A stretch of DNA of 64,000 bases from Verrucomicrobiota bacterium (lineage in GTDB: Bacteria; Verrucomicrobiota; Verrucomicrobiia; Methylacidiphilales; UBA1321), in assembly GCA_013285645.1 (NCBI GenBank), contig JABDHJ010000006.1, positions 1 through 64,000 on the forward strand, given 5' to 3'. The position numbers and the translations under genes were made by a program. The notes beneath the pieces are model-generated. The model did no database searches and was not told the origin of the DNA. It saw only the letters and a program-made list of their open reading frames with translations. Of this stretch, positions 1 to 9,799 are shown in pieces (position 1 is the stretch's first letter; each line of letters opens with the position of its first letter).

Positions 1-1161
1 CCAACCTGTTGTCGTGGTCGTCATGTCCTTCACGTCCTTCGGATCTCCAGAAGTTGTCTGGTGAATGCCAGGCCCGATCGTGAAGTCGAATTCCATTGGA
101 ACTTCCAATACGGCCAGGTCGTTGATGCCGGTGACATTTGATGCTCCCGCAGTGGCAGTAGCTCCGTTATTGGAGGCTGCTCCCACAAATGGGCCGTTGA
201 AGAAACTCGGGCTTTGACCGGCTCCATTGAGCACAATCGGATTGCTACTATAGAGGCTTCCGACCGAGGTCGCACCGTTCGTATTCGAGCTGCCACTATA
301 GGTGTAGAACGAGGCAGCGCCCTTGAAGAAGGTATCCTTGTTGATGTTGTACTTGATACCGGCTTGCTCAGCGTACATGAAGATCGTGCTGGCATTGTTG
401 CCGCCACCACCAAAGTTGTTGGCGATACCGTTACCATTTGCGGCACCGTACACGTACTGGCCGAGGGTCACGAAGGTTTCCAAACCGTTATCGAAGGTGT
501 GGTCCCACTTTTCCGATGCACCTTCGGGATTGATATTGTCATCCCAAATCATGCTGGTCGTATAGAAAGGCTGGGGCTGCTGGCCACCAACCAAAGTGAT
601 GTCGCTCGTCGGCTTGAAGCCCAAATAAACCTGGTCGAGCGCGAGGATATTCCGGGATTTGCCGAATTCTCCACCCGCATCGCTGGCTCCGAAATTGACG
701 TTGCCTGAACGATCATAATACGGATTGCTTGAAGCACGGACGCCGTAGAAAAAATTATCGTACAAGTCCCCCTTGACGCCGAGGCGGAGGCGATAACGGA
801 AGCGATTCAGGGTTTGAGTGTCACCATGCGTCATCAATGCTCCACCCGGCCCCGTGTACCCGGAACCCGTAGTACCATCGCGCATTTCAAAGCGGAGACG
901 CAGGTCGCCGTAGAAAGTGATGGATTTGATGGATGACGGCATCTGAATCTTGCTCGCGCCCGTGGCGGCATATGCCTTTTCCTCTTGCGAGGTGATGTCT
1001 TCGGCTTCCTGGTCGGAGAGCACGCCTTTTTTGACCAGCGCATCCAATAACGCGCTATCTTGAGGACTGTTCGATTGAGCATGTGCCGGAGTTGCCGGCA
1101 CAAAGGCAATGGCGCACAAGGCGGCAAGCCCGAAGATATAATTTGTAAGTTTCACTTTCAT
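1..1161 (-). CDS. Putative beta-barrel porin, 3' end outside window
   Basis: The frame is open from an ATG at 1161 to the left edge, 387 codons, so the C-terminus is missing. The first 28 residues form a signal peptide (MKVKLTNYIFGLAALCAIAF, then VPATPAHA). A short helical stretch follows (DALVKKGVLSDQEAEDI), then beta-strand-rich sequence beginning SITFYGDLRLRFEMR. A linker of this kind followed by an FYGDLRLR-type first strand is typical of the putative porin family (Porin_5-like) common in Verrucomicrobiota. A GGGAGA ribosome site sits directly upstream. It would act as an outer-membrane diffusion channel; the substrate cannot be told. Divergent from the gene at 1500. Confidence 0.8.
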   Translation of the reverse strand, partial: MKVKLTNYIFGLAALCAIAFVPATPAHAQSNSPQDSALLDALVKKGVLSDQEAEDITSQEEKAYAATGASKIQMPSSIKSITFYGDLRLRFEMRDGTTGSGYTGPGGALMTHGDTQTLNRFRYRLRLGVKGDLYDNFFYGVRASSNPYYDRSGNVNFGASDAGGEFGKSRNILALDQVYLGFKPTSDITLVGGQQPQPFYTTSMIWDDNINPEGASEKWDHTFDNGLETFVTLGQYVYGAANGNGIANNFGGGGNNASTIFMYAEQAGIKYNINKDTFFKGAASFYTYSGSSNTNGATSVGSLYSSNPIVLNGAGQSPSFFNGPFVGAASNNGATATAGASNVTGINDLAVLEVPMEFDFTIGPGIHQTTSGDPKDVKDMTTTTTGW

Positions 1162-1499
1162 TCTCCCTGGGGTTAATGGCAATTTTTCATTCCGTGTTTT
1201 GCGGGATCACTCACGCCTAACATTCAGCCTGTTGCCTCAGGCCGAGCAAAAAGGTACAAACTGATTGTGACAACATGAAGGAGGCAATGTTAATAATGCG
1301 CGACGAAATGGTTACGATTGCGCGACGACGCCGTTGATTTAGCCAACAGATTATCAGTTAACACCGAGGGAACCTGCTCTCGCACTGGCCATCATTTTTG
1401 CTTTCCCGAGTACGGACTCTCGAACCAATGTCACGGATCTAATCGAAAGAAATCTGCTTCTAGGAAAACGAAAAGTGTTCATTCTCCTGCCGAAACAGC
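1162..1499. other. Divergent intergenic region, porin / TPR protein
   Basis: No convincing gene in these 338 bases. The stretch must carry the promoters of the porin (leftward) and the TPR membrane protein (rightward). It holds a perfect AAGGAGG at 1278-1284 and a short frame beginning ATG at 1296, MRDEMVTIARRRR then stop. That frame could be a leader peptide but is unsupported otherwise. A 10-bp direct repeat lies in the same place. Confidence 0.5.
1297..1328. repeat. 10-bp direct repeat, possible operator
   Basis: TGCGCGACGA occurs at 1297-1306 and again at 1319-1328, a centre-to-centre distance of 22 bp, close to two helical turns. The two copies lie between divergent genes. This spacing would suit a protein binding one face of the DNA, but chance repetition of a GC-rich decamer is possible. 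Confidence 0.3.
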
Positions 1500-3377
1500 A
1501 TGGCGAAGCGATCCAAGAGAAAAAGTACAGCGGACAGTGCGATTTCACCGATCGCAATGAAGAAGGTTGATCCCCTCTTACCGTTGCACGCCTGGTACCA
1601 GCGTGATTGGGTGTGGGGATCGATCCTGATTTTCGCCGTCATTCTGGCCTATGGCCCGGTGTGGCATGCGGGATTCATCTGGGATGATGATTATCACTTA
1701 ACGACCAATCCCTGTATAATCGGGCCGCTCGGGTTGAAAGAAATCTGGACGACGAGTGCCGCGCGGATTGGCCCGTTAACCTTTACCACATTTTGGGTGG
1801 AGGATGCGCTCTGGGGATTGCACCCCCTGCCCTATCATCTCGTGAATGTTTTGCTGCACGGGGCGAGTGCTATTTTGCTCTGGCGGGTTTTACTTGGGTT
1901 GCGGGTGCCGGGGGCGTGGCTGGGTGCAGCGTTGTGGGCACTCCACCCAGTGGAAGTGGAATCGGTGGCGTGGATTACCGAAATGAAGAATACGCAGTCG
2001 TGCTTATTTTACCTCTTAACGGTCCTTTTCTTTGTGAAGGCCCTTAAAGCCCGGGATTCCAATAATCGAGGAACCTGGGGCTGGAACGATGCATTAACCC
2101 TGCTCTGTGCGGCCTTGGCGATGACCAGCAAGTCGTCCACGGTGATTCTGCCGATTGTCCTTTGCCTATGCGCGTGGTGGATGGAAGGCCGCTGGAATTG
2201 GCGCAATCTGGTACGCGTAGGGCCGATCATTCTCATGTCGGTCGCCGCCTCGGCTCTATCGATTTGGACGCAAAAGCTAGAGGGAGGCATGGGCTCGTCG
2301 CTGGCGCGAAGTTGGCCGGAACGCCTGGCAACGGCAGGTGACGCGGTCTGGTTTTATTTGGGCAAACTGCTTTGGCCGCATCCGTTGATCATGGTTTATC
2401 CGCGCTGGCAGATCGACGTCAGCCAACCTCTTTCGTATCTCCCTCTGCTAGCTGTGATCATCGTCCTGTTTATTTTTTGGCTCAAGCGCGAGTCATGGTC
2501 TCGACCCTGGTTTTTCGCGTTCACTTATTTTTTGGCCGCGCTGCTTCCGGTCCTGGGATTGGTGGAGCATTCGTTTCTGCGCTATTCGTTTGTCGGGGAC
2601 CATTTCCAGTATCTGGCCAGCATGGGACCACTGGCGCTGGCCGGGGCAGGACTGACCCGACTGGCTGATTTTATGGTCAAAGAAAAGTCCCAGTTGCAGG
2701 CAAGCTTTTGCGCCGGATTGCTGCTGGTTTTGGGGATGCTGAGCTGGCAGAGAGCCCGGGCCTACGCGAGTCAGGAGACACTATGGGTCGATACCGTGGC
2801 CAAAAATCCGAACTGCTGGGTGGGCTACTACAACCTCGGCGTTGTCCTTATCCAAAAAGGGCAGGTGGACGCGGCGATGGCCCGATTTCAGCAAGCCTTG
2901 GAAATTAATCCCAACGATGCCCCGAGCCATAATAACCTTGGCAATACCCTCGCACAAACGGGGCATACGGACGAAGCGATGGTTCAATTTCTGAAGGCCC
3001 TGGATATCAATCCCAATTATGCCGAGGCCCACGAAAACCTCGGCAATGCCTTCGCACAAATGGGGCATACGGACGAGGCCATCATTCACTACCAGAGAGC
3101 CCTGGATATCAATCCGAATTTTGCCGAAGCCCACTACGATCTCGGCAATCTACTCGTTCAAAAAGGGCGACTGGATGAGGCTATTGGAGAGTATCGAAAG
3201 GCCCTGGAAGCTAACGCCGCCAATGCCAGCATTCACACCAACCTCGGCATCGCTCTCGTTCAAAACGGCCAGGTGAACGAGGCCATTGCTCAGTTCCAGC
3301 AAGCCGTGCGATTGAATCCTCAGGACAGCGATGCGCAAGCCAATTTGGCCAAGGCACAAGCGATTTTAAAACGGTGA
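1500..3377 (+). CDS. TMTC-like membrane protein with C-terminal TPR repeats
   Basis: 625 aa. Residues 40-430 are a multi-pass membrane region with the first-loop acidic motif FIWDDD at 59-64 and HPVEVESVAW at 148-157. Both are typical of the GT-C-like TMTC/PMT relatives that use lipid-linked sugars. Residues 438-607 are five consecutive 34-residue TPR units, each with the N.G-A-F pattern. The family is often annotated only as a tetratricopeptide repeat protein. By analogy it may be a protein O-glycosyltransferase with a TPR recognition domain, but activity is inferred. No good Shine-Dalgarno precedes 1500; ATG at 1557 is an alternative. Confidence 0.75.
   Translation: MAKRSKRKSTADSAISPIAMKKVDPLLPLHAWYQRDWVWGSILIFAVILAYGPVWHAGFIWDDDYHLTTNPCIIGPLGLKEIWTTSAARIGPLTFTTFWVEDALWGLHPLPYHLVNVLLHGASAILLWRVLLGLRVPGAWLGAALWALHPVEVESVAWITEMKNTQSCLFYLLTVLFFVKALKARDSNNRGTWGWNDALTLLCAALAMTSKSSTVILPIVLCLCAWWMEGRWNWRNLVRVGPIILMSVAASALSIWTQKLEGGMGSSLARSWPERLATAGDAVWFYLGKLLWPHPLIMVYPRWQIDVSQPLSYLPLLAVIIVLFIFWLKRESWSRPWFFAFTYFLAALLPVLGLVEHSFLRYSFVGDHFQYLASMGPLALAGAGLTRLADFMVKEKSQLQASFCAGLLLVLGMLSWQRARAYASQETLWVDTVAKNPNCWVGYYNLGVVLIQKGQVDAAMARFQQALEINPNDAPSHNNLGNTLAQTGHTDEAMVQFLKALDINPNYAEAHENLGNAFAQMGHTDEAIIHYQRALDINPNFAEAHYDLGNLLVQKGRLDEAIGEYRKALEANAANASIHTNLGIALVQNGQVNEAIAQFQQAVRLNPQDSDAQANLAKAQAILKR
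2811..3320 (+). repeat. Five tandem 102-bp TPR-coding repeats
   Basis: Five 34-codon units follow one another without gaps. Units 2 and 3 are also very alike at DNA level; both contain GGGGCATACGGACGA and GCCCTGGATATCAATCC. This points to recent unit duplication, and unit number may vary between strains. Confidence 0.8.
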
Positions 3378-3462
3378 AAGTAGCCGGGAGAAACCAAGTT
3401 ACAATTCCGCGTAGTCATTTTCTCGGTTTTACAGCGGAACCAAGGCGTTCTATCCTGACCGA

Positions 3463-3996
3463 ATGTCCCGGCATGTTTTCTTTCCTTTTCTGGTCCTGAC
3501 CCTGCTTTTTTTCAAGCCGGACTTTCTCCAAGCCTTCGGCGAAAATGATGGTCCGCCCATTTCGATCACCAGCCCCAATACTGATACCACCTTCCCCCAT
3601 GCCGACATCAGAAATCACAAGCTGATCTGGTATAAAAATCGGAAGATGCTCGTCGCCTGCATCAGCTTCAGCGATGCCCGGCAAAACGATACAACGGCCA
3701 ACGACGAGACCTACTATTTCGACCTGCCGGGCGTAACCTTCGATGAAGCGAAGGGCATTTTCACGGCCACCTCCGCGAAAGGGGAAGTGATCCCCATTGC
3801 GCATTTCAAGACAACGCTTTTTCTCAAAACCATCGAAGTGTTGCCCAACGCGAATATCCGTATCATGTGTCCCGGGGGCCTAATCACCGTCATCCTTGAG
3901 GCGATCAGCCCGAATGATCCCACCATGCGCAAGCCACCGCCAGTCACCGACCCTGACGCCACCCAAGGGATAAATTACAACAAGCTCTTCAAGTAG
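3463..3996 (+). CDS. Hypothetical secreted protein
   Basis: 177 aa. Residues 1-24 look like a signal peptide (MSRHVFFPFLVLTLLFFKPD then FLQA). The mature part is hydrophilic, with no motif I recognise and no membrane segment. It starts 86 bp after the TPR protein on the same strand and may be cotranscribed with it. It ends 85 bp before the convergent ABC permease gene. Function unknown; coding status rests on the clear signal sequence and a frame of this length. Confidence 0.65.
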   Translation: MSRHVFFPFLVLTLLFFKPDFLQAFGENDGPPISITSPNTDTTFPHADIRNHKLIWYKNRKMLVACISFSDARQNDTTANDETYYFDLPGVTFDEAKGIFTATSAKGEVIPIAHFKTTLFLKTIEVLPNANIRIMCPGGLITVILEAISPNDPTMRKPPPVTDPDATQGINYNKLFK

Positions 3997-4081
3997 CCTC
4001 AAAATCTCGACATTTTCACGCTTGTACTTGGCGACCGCGCCATAGAGGAGAGAAAAATAAAGGCTTTCTTGAACCCGTCTG

Positions 4082-6703
4082 TTAGTGGTTCAGAAAGATG
4101 ACGCAGGCGTTGTAGGTAGCATGGGCGATGATGGGGGCCATGAGAAATTTCGTCCTTTGAAAGCTCAGTGCGGTAGCGATGCCCAAACCAAAAACGGGAA
4201 TTACGGCGAACGGCGGATGCACCATGGCGAAGAGCGCGGCGCTGGTCAGTACCGCCCAAAAGGGACCCGCACTGCGCCGCAGTCCTTGGAAAACAAGCCC
4301 GCGAAAAATAAACTCCTCGAAAAGCGGAGCCGCGATCACGGCCAGTCCGCAAATCCAGAGAGGGTTATCCGCTCTCCGCAACAGGGCGCTCATTTCGGCA
4401 TCCTGTTTCCAGATATGCCCTTGAGGAACAAGATCGATGGCGTGAAGGTAAATGATCGCACCTAATGCCGCTGCCGATCCATACGCGAGACCGATCACGA
4501 TTACTTTACCGATGGGCATGGCATTATCCGGGTCGCGGGAGAGTCCGACGCTTTGCCAAACGTGGGGAATTTTCTGTGACGTGAAAATCGATAGGCACAG
4601 AACGAAGACGAGAAAGCCAGCGATCACGTAAGCGAGGACGACCTGCATGGCCAAGGGCATCGACATGCTTTCTGAAAAGAAAAAGCCGAACAACCCCTGT
4701 AGGACAAAGAAGGCGAGCGCGGCTATCATGCCGTCGGCCAGACTTAGCGTCCGAGTTGGTTTTTCTGTCGGATCGAGCAAGTAAGGCGAAATATCCTTTA
4801 CCTTTTGCCACAGCGCATACGCCAGAAGGGTTGAAAGAACAATTTGCGCGAACTTGCTCCAGATCGAAGGCGTGTAAATCGCTACGGAATACATGGCTAC
4901 AAGAATCATGTAGAGATAAACCATCTCGGGTCGGAAGCGGGCGCGAACTTCCGTTTCCAACGTATTGGTGCCCATGATTCCGATTCCCGCCGCGATGAAC
5001 GCATAGAGGCCAACGCCATAGAGGGCCAGAAAAGCATCCAGCAGAGCGCTCGCGTGCAAATGGTGATTGAAGTAGGCGAGGATGAGCAAGATGGCCCCGG
5101 CATAAAACAAGGCGAAGACGGCCCAGACCTGGGTCTTTTCGACGAGGATCGAACTGATCTCACGCGGAAATGTCATCAACTGCCAGAGGGTCTTATTCTC
5201 GCGGCTGAGAACCGGCATGGCACTGCTCATGAGGACATAAGAGCCAATGACAAATGCCATGGTGGCTGCATGGTGAAAATTGCCTGTGGCCGACGCGACC
5301 ATGCTCGAATTTACGAGGAAATAATAAGCCACGACGATCAAGGGACTGACCAGTACCTGAACGAGAAGATTGCGGTCGCGACGAAGGAGAATCATCTCGT
5401 TGGCCGCGATTCCCCGCAGCCATCCAGTGGACGAGGTCTCGGCTGGTTGTTGTCGGACACCTTGATAGGGTCCCGACGATTTAAGCAGCCCCTCCCGAAT
5501 TAAAAACTCGGCGAAGAACAGCGCGAGGGCAGCGGTTCCAACGGCAATCATCACCATGAGGGCATATACGCTCATCGCTTCGACGGGAGTACCCGTCGGA
5601 GAACCGAGGAGGAGATAAAATGAGAGAGGATTCCATGCGAAGGACGCTGGAAGTGCCTTTGCGTACCCCACGAGAAAGGCCTCGAGCGGTTGCGAAAAGA
5701 GGCTGGCAAGATAAAGGAGCAGGCCGATTGTTCCCAGAACGGTAAACAAGGCTTGCAGGTTCTTCAGTTGCGACAGGCTCAGGAACTTCCGCAATAGCAC
5801 TTCGAGCAGCATCGTCACCGAACCGGCAAGCACGGACAGGTAAAGAGTTGCAATGAGACCCAGGGGAATGGACATAAGGCCGCTTCCGCCCGTGAAGTAG
5901 ACCATGATCAAAAACGGAAAAATGAACATCCACACCGGCGGATTGAACAACGAATAGACGAAGAGCCTGGAAGCCAGCAATGCGCGCGTGGAAATGGGGA
6001 AACCGTAGAGCCATTCGAAGCTCCACTCGACCTGTCCCAGGTCCTTGTTATTCATGCCGAGCCATAGACAAATAAACATGGGGACGAAGACGAGAACCAG
6101 CAGGCCGAGCGTGTTCTGGTAGGTCAACGCCGGGCCATCCTTCCGAGGCCAAGTGTGACCACCGGAATACAGTTGGCTGCCGAATTCGACGGAGAAAGCT
6201 TCCGCACCGCGTTGGTTGAAGGCCTCGTGCATGCGTTGCACTTTTGCCGACTCCTCATCCTCAGACAGGTTTTCGCGACTTACTTCTCCCTGGAAAACCT
6301 GGTCGAGATAGCGATCCCATAGTCCTTCATATTTTTGACGTTCGTCTATGTCGGTGGTTTGCCTTACCTGTTTTATCGAGACTTCGGCCTCGACCAACTT
6401 TCGATGGGTGTAGGAACTGACGGCAATTTTATTGGCCGGTGTATGAACGTTGTTTGCAAAAGCCGCCAGCCTGCCCAGGCCTTGGGAGGCAAGGTTAAAT
6501 CCATTGAAGAGCAGAATGCCCATAAGGAAGAGGCTGTAGATGCCTCGACCGGTCGATTTGGACGCAGTTCCTGTTCGTTTCGTCGGATCGCTTTTCTTCC
6601 GTCCGAGTTGAACACTTTGCCACCGGTTAATCTGACGGCGAACAGCCAGCCATCCCATGAGGCGCAAAGCCTGCATGAACGAAACCGGTTGCGAATCGAT
6701 CAT
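4082..6703 (-). CDS. ABC-2 type permease fused to CPBP intramembrane protease
   Basis: 873 aa. The N-terminal three quarters hold a large extracytoplasmic loop after the first membrane helix (about residues 90-200), followed by many membrane segments, as in ABC-2/NatB-type permeases. The last 180 residues are a CPBP (CAAX-like) glutamic protease domain. Its catalytic motifs are all present: EE at 796-797 in FEEFIFRG, H829 in MVHPP, and H861 with N865 in IAHATYN. Its start overlaps the ATPase stop by 4 bp (ATGA), so the two are translationally coupled and form one exporter. Such fusions occur in PVC bacteria; the substrate is unknown. The protease might process an exported peptide, which is inference. 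Confidence 0.88.
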   Translation of the reverse strand: MIDSQPVSFMQALRLMGWLAVRRQINRWQSVQLGRKKSDPTKRTGTASKSTGRGIYSLFLMGILLFNGFNLASQGLGRLAAFANNVHTPANKIAVSSYTHRKLVEAEVSIKQVRQTTDIDERQKYEGLWDRYLDQVFQGEVSRENLSEDEESAKVQRMHEAFNQRGAEAFSVEFGSQLYSGGHTWPRKDGPALTYQNTLGLLVLVFVPMFICLWLGMNNKDLGQVEWSFEWLYGFPISTRALLASRLFVYSLFNPPVWMFIFPFLIMVYFTGGSGLMSIPLGLIATLYLSVLAGSVTMLLEVLLRKFLSLSQLKNLQALFTVLGTIGLLLYLASLFSQPLEAFLVGYAKALPASFAWNPLSFYLLLGSPTGTPVEAMSVYALMVMIAVGTAALALFFAEFLIREGLLKSSGPYQGVRQQPAETSSTGWLRGIAANEMILLRRDRNLLVQVLVSPLIVVAYYFLVNSSMVASATGNFHHAATMAFVIGSYVLMSSAMPVLSRENKTLWQLMTFPREISSILVEKTQVWAVFALFYAGAILLILAYFNHHLHASALLDAFLALYGVGLYAFIAAGIGIMGTNTLETEVRARFRPEMVYLYMILVAMYSVAIYTPSIWSKFAQIVLSTLLAYALWQKVKDISPYLLDPTEKPTRTLSLADGMIAALAFFVLQGLFGFFFSESMSMPLAMQVVLAYVIAGFLVFVLCLSIFTSQKIPHVWQSVGLSRDPDNAMPIGKVIVIGLAYGSAAALGAIIYLHAIDLVPQGHIWKQDAEMSALLRRADNPLWICGLAVIAAPLFEEFIFRGLVFQGLRRSAGPFWAVLTSAALFAMVHPPFAVIPVFGLGIATALSFQRTKFLMAPIIAHATYNACVIFLNH

Positions 6704-7515
6704 GGGACGGGACCTGAGTTCGATTCGCCAGCCACAGAAAAGAAAATTTCTTCCAAGGTGCTATCGCTGGAGAGCCGGGCGCGCAACTGTTCCAGGGTCC
6801 CATGGGCAGCAAGACGACCCTTCGCGACAATCGCGATCTGACTGCAAAGCTTCTCTGCCTGATCGAGCAGATGGGTGCTAAAGAAGACCGTTTTGCCTGC
6901 CGCAGCTTTCTCGCGAATCAATTCATGCAGGACGCGGGTCGCGAACGGATCGAGTCCATTTGTCGGCTCGTCCAGAATCAGCAAAGCAGGGTCATGCAAC
7001 ATGGCGCAGACCAGGGCGAGTTTCTTCTTCATGCCCTTGGAATAATTCACGGCGAACTCTTCCAAGGCGTCGTTCAGCTCCAGACGCTTGACGAGGTCCA
7101 CAGTCCGCTCGGTAATTTGCTCTTGGCTCAGGCCGTGCATTTCTCCGGAAAACCGGATGATTTCGCTTCCCCGCAAGTAATCATAGAAGACCGGCTCATC
7201 GGGCAAATATCCAACGCGCCGCTTTACTTCCACCCGGTCCTGGAAGCAGTCCAGCCCGTCGATCCGGGCTGTCCCCGACGTCGGCACCAAAATGCCCATC
7301 AGCATTCGGATCGTTGTCGTCTTTCCCGCACCATTGGGACCAAGAAGGGCGAATATTGTGCCAGATGATACCAACAGCGAGACATCTTTTACGGCTTCAA
7401 AGGAGCCATACACCTTGGATAGGTTGGCGATCTCAACAAGTGGAGCTCCATGCATCAGTTGAGCTATAGGTGGCACCTTATCACCGTCAAGGTGGATAAG
7501 GTCAGGACGAGACAT
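6700..7515 (-). CDS. ABC transporter ATP-binding protein
   Basis: 271 aa. Walker A GPNGAGKTT at 59-67, signature YSKGM at 158-162, and Walker B LLILDEP at about 178-184 followed by TNGLD. The YSKGM signature and single-domain form fit the ABC-2 drug/peptide exporter ATPases of the CcmA/NatA type. It powers the fused permease encoded immediately downstream. The first 22 residues are poorly conserved in look, and ATG at 7449 (MHGAPLVEI) is a possible later start; the upstream ATG is kept because AGG lies just before it. Confidence 0.9.
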   Translation of the reverse strand: MSRPDLIHLDGDKVPPIAQLMHGAPLVEIANLSKVYGSFEAVKDVSLLVSSGTIFALLGPNGAGKTTTIRMLMGILVPTSGTARIDGLDCFQDRVEVKRRVGYLPDEPVFYDYLRGSEIIRFSGEMHGLSQEQITERTVDLVKRLELNDALEEFAVNYSKGMKKKLALVCAMLHDPALLILDEPTNGLDPFATRVLHELIREKAAAGKTVFFSTHLLDQAEKLCSQIAIVAKGRLAAHGTLEQLRARLSSDSTLEEIFFSVAGESNSGPVP

Positions 7516-7543
7516 TAAACCTGAGGAACGAGGGATACCGACC

Positions 7544-9799
7544 TTAATCGAATAGTGCCTGGATCGTGAGGTTTTGGGCGCTTAAGCGGTCGGCCATCGT
7601 CCAGATGATATAGTGGGTAAAGGCCAGCGCCAGCGAGGGCTCCTCAATTTCCATTTTCTTCAATTGGGCGGAGGTCAGGCGATAGGCGACACCTTCTTCC
7701 TCGGCCATGACCGAAGCCGTGCGCTGCCGTTGCACGAAAAGACCGATTTCACCCACCACGGTGCCTGCATGGAGGGTGCGCACCCGCATCTGGCGACCAT
7801 TGTCGAGTTCAACATGGACCTGGACGCGCCCCGATTCAATGAAGTAGAGATCGGAGTCGATATCTCCCTGTTTCATAAGCTGCTGGTCCTTTGCCATCTC
7901 GATTCGCTCCAGATAACGAAAGAGGGGAGTGATATCGATGGGCCACGAGTAGGCGTTGTTGAGAATTTGCTGCAGGCTGTCGGGCAGTTTCTGAAGCCGG
8001 GCCGATTCGTCTTCGAGAATCTGGTCTTCACACCATTCGAGTCCGTGATCAAAATCGGGAAAAGCCCGCAGATTGGGGACTTCGTAGAAACCCATTCCAT
8101 CGTGTTCAAAATGATGGGCAAGCTCCTCCGACATTGAGGTGACGACCAGGGTGAAATCCTCCCGGATCGCGAGGCGTATCAACTTGCGCATGCTGACCAG
8201 GGCGGAGGCGTCCATCCCGCTCACGTGTTGAAAATCGAGGATGACATATCGAAGCTGGGGGAGTTTTGAATCATGGTAGCGCTGAAAAATCCGGTTCAGG
8301 AGATTATTGGCGCTGCCAAAAAAGATGTACCCGGCCAACCGCAGGATATGGATTTCCTCCCCGTGAGTCCGCAGGAGTTCTTTTTGGGGCGGCCAGCGAT
8401 CCACCGTGCTATGGCAATTGACGCCCGAAAAAGCGGCTTTCACAATCGTGATGCTGCTGTATTTGACGACGAAGAAAACGGTCGCGATGAGTATGCCCGC
8501 GCCCACACCTTCCAAGTAGCCGAACAGGGTAACAATAATGAGAATGACCTGGACCAGGAGATAATCTTCCGTCGCGAGTTCAAAGAAGGCATCCCAGACC
8601 CATTCGACGAGAAATTCGATTCCATGGAACATGAGAATGCCACCCAGCACAAAACGCGGAATGCAGCCCAGCAAACCGGTACCGAACCAGAGAATCAGCG
8701 CACAGATGATGGCCGAGAAGAGCCCAACCAACCGGGACGGCGCCCCCATTTCAGCGGCGAGCTTGGAAAGACTCAGCGATTGGCAACTCGCCATGCCGCC
8801 CCCCAGGCTGCCCGCGAGATTGGTCAGGCCGGCAGCCCTCAACTCCTGGTTCAAGTCGATATCCCGGTCCACCGCGAGTTCCAGTGCCGTGGTATTCAGC
8901 AGGATGGAGATGAGCACCGTGAGCAGGATGGCGACCATGCTTCCCGATTGAAGCAGGATCGCACCCCAGTTGGCGTGGCCCAACCAGGAGACCATCTGCA
9001 GGGGACGAAAGGTTTCGCTGGTGTCCACTTCCAACAACCAGCCTTTTTCCCGCGCTGCCATCACGGAAATGCCGCCGAAATAAAGCCAGATAAAAAAGCC
9101 AATCATCGCGAGGACGATGAGAAACGGCAGCGTCAGGTAATGTTTGATCCGGCGTGAGACGCTGTAGAGGAGTACGCCAAAAATGGCTGCCGGCATCCAG
9201 GTCAACATGACATCCCACGAAAAGAAATCGCCCATGTTATCGAGGCTCGAGTACTTCTCATTCATGACGTGACAAGAACCGATCACGAGGAGCCAGCCTG
9301 TTCCGGCCAGAAATCCCCCTATTACCGGATGAGGGAAAAAGCGGACGATATTTCCCAGGTGGAACTGGCCGAGGAGATAACACGTTAGTCCTGCCAGCAG
9401 GGAGCTTAAGGCGATCGCCGCCAGCACCGTCATGGCCACGTCCTGAGGAGGGGCGGAGGCCCCCATGGTATGGATGATCAGGGCCGCCATGAGTGCCAGA
9501 ATGGGAGCGACGCGGTCCTCCGGGATGGCGATCATTCCGGGAAAGGAGCTGAAGAAAACCATTCCGAGCCCCGCCACAATGGCCGTAAAGACCATGAGCT
9601 CGCTGCCATAACTCATCCAATCATTGATGGGCCGAACGAAGATGAGGGCAGCAAACGAAACCGCGATGGTCACCGTCATCAGGGCGATGACTATTCCCGC
9701 GAAGAAAGCAGGAAAGAGGTGACGCGGCTGAAGTTCGTGTCGAATTGCCTTGAGCCGGAGCGAAACGGACGCGGGTAAAGTCATGAAAGATCTATTCAT
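7544..9799 (-). CDS. SulP family anion transporter with STAS and cNMP-binding domains
   Basis: 751 aa. Residues 20-450 form the SulP (SLC26) membrane core with its repeated hydrophobic helices. A STAS domain follows (about 480-590, with YVILDFQHVSGMDASAL). The C-terminus (about 620-740) is a cyclic-nucleotide-binding fold with the phosphate-binding-cassette-like stretch VVGEIGLFVQRQRTAS. SulP proteins carry sulfate, bicarbonate or related anions across the inner membrane. The added cNMP domain suggests gating by cAMP, cGMP or another ligand. It stands alone, 28 bp downstream of the start of the ABC ATPase gene on the same strand, and may be an independent unit. Confidence 0.88.
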   Translation of the reverse strand: MNRSFMTLPASVSLRLKAIRHELQPRHLFPAFFAGIVIALMTVTIAVSFAALIFVRPINDWMSYGSELMVFTAIVAGLGMVFFSSFPGMIAIPEDRVAPILALMAALIIHTMGASAPPQDVAMTVLAAIALSSLLAGLTCYLLGQFHLGNIVRFFPHPVIGGFLAGTGWLLVIGSCHVMNEKYSSLDNMGDFFSWDVMLTWMPAAIFGVLLYSVSRRIKHYLTLPFLIVLAMIGFFIWLYFGGISVMAAREKGWLLEVDTSETFRPLQMVSWLGHANWGAILLQSGSMVAILLTVLISILLNTTALELAVDRDIDLNQELRAAGLTNLAGSLGGGMASCQSLSLSKLAAEMGAPSRLVGLFSAIICALILWFGTGLLGCIPRFVLGGILMFHGIEFLVEWVWDAFFELATEDYLLVQVILIIVTLFGYLEGVGAGILIATVFFVVKYSSITIVKAAFSGVNCHSTVDRWPPQKELLRTHGEEIHILRLAGYIFFGSANNLLNRIFQRYHDSKLPQLRYVILDFQHVSGMDASALVSMRKLIRLAIREDFTLVVTSMSEELAHHFEHDGMGFYEVPNLRAFPDFDHGLEWCEDQILEDESARLQKLPDSLQQILNNAYSWPIDITPLFRYLERIEMAKDQQLMKQGDIDSDLYFIESGRVQVHVELDNGRQMRVRTLHAGTVVGEIGLFVQRQRTASVMAEEEGVAYRLTSAQLKKMEIEEPSLALAFTHYIIWTMADRLSAQNLTIQALFD

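Noticed and set aside
2811-3320. Regular 102-bp repeats as a CRISPR or satellite array
   Set aside because: They encode in-frame 34-residue TPR units with canonical residues.
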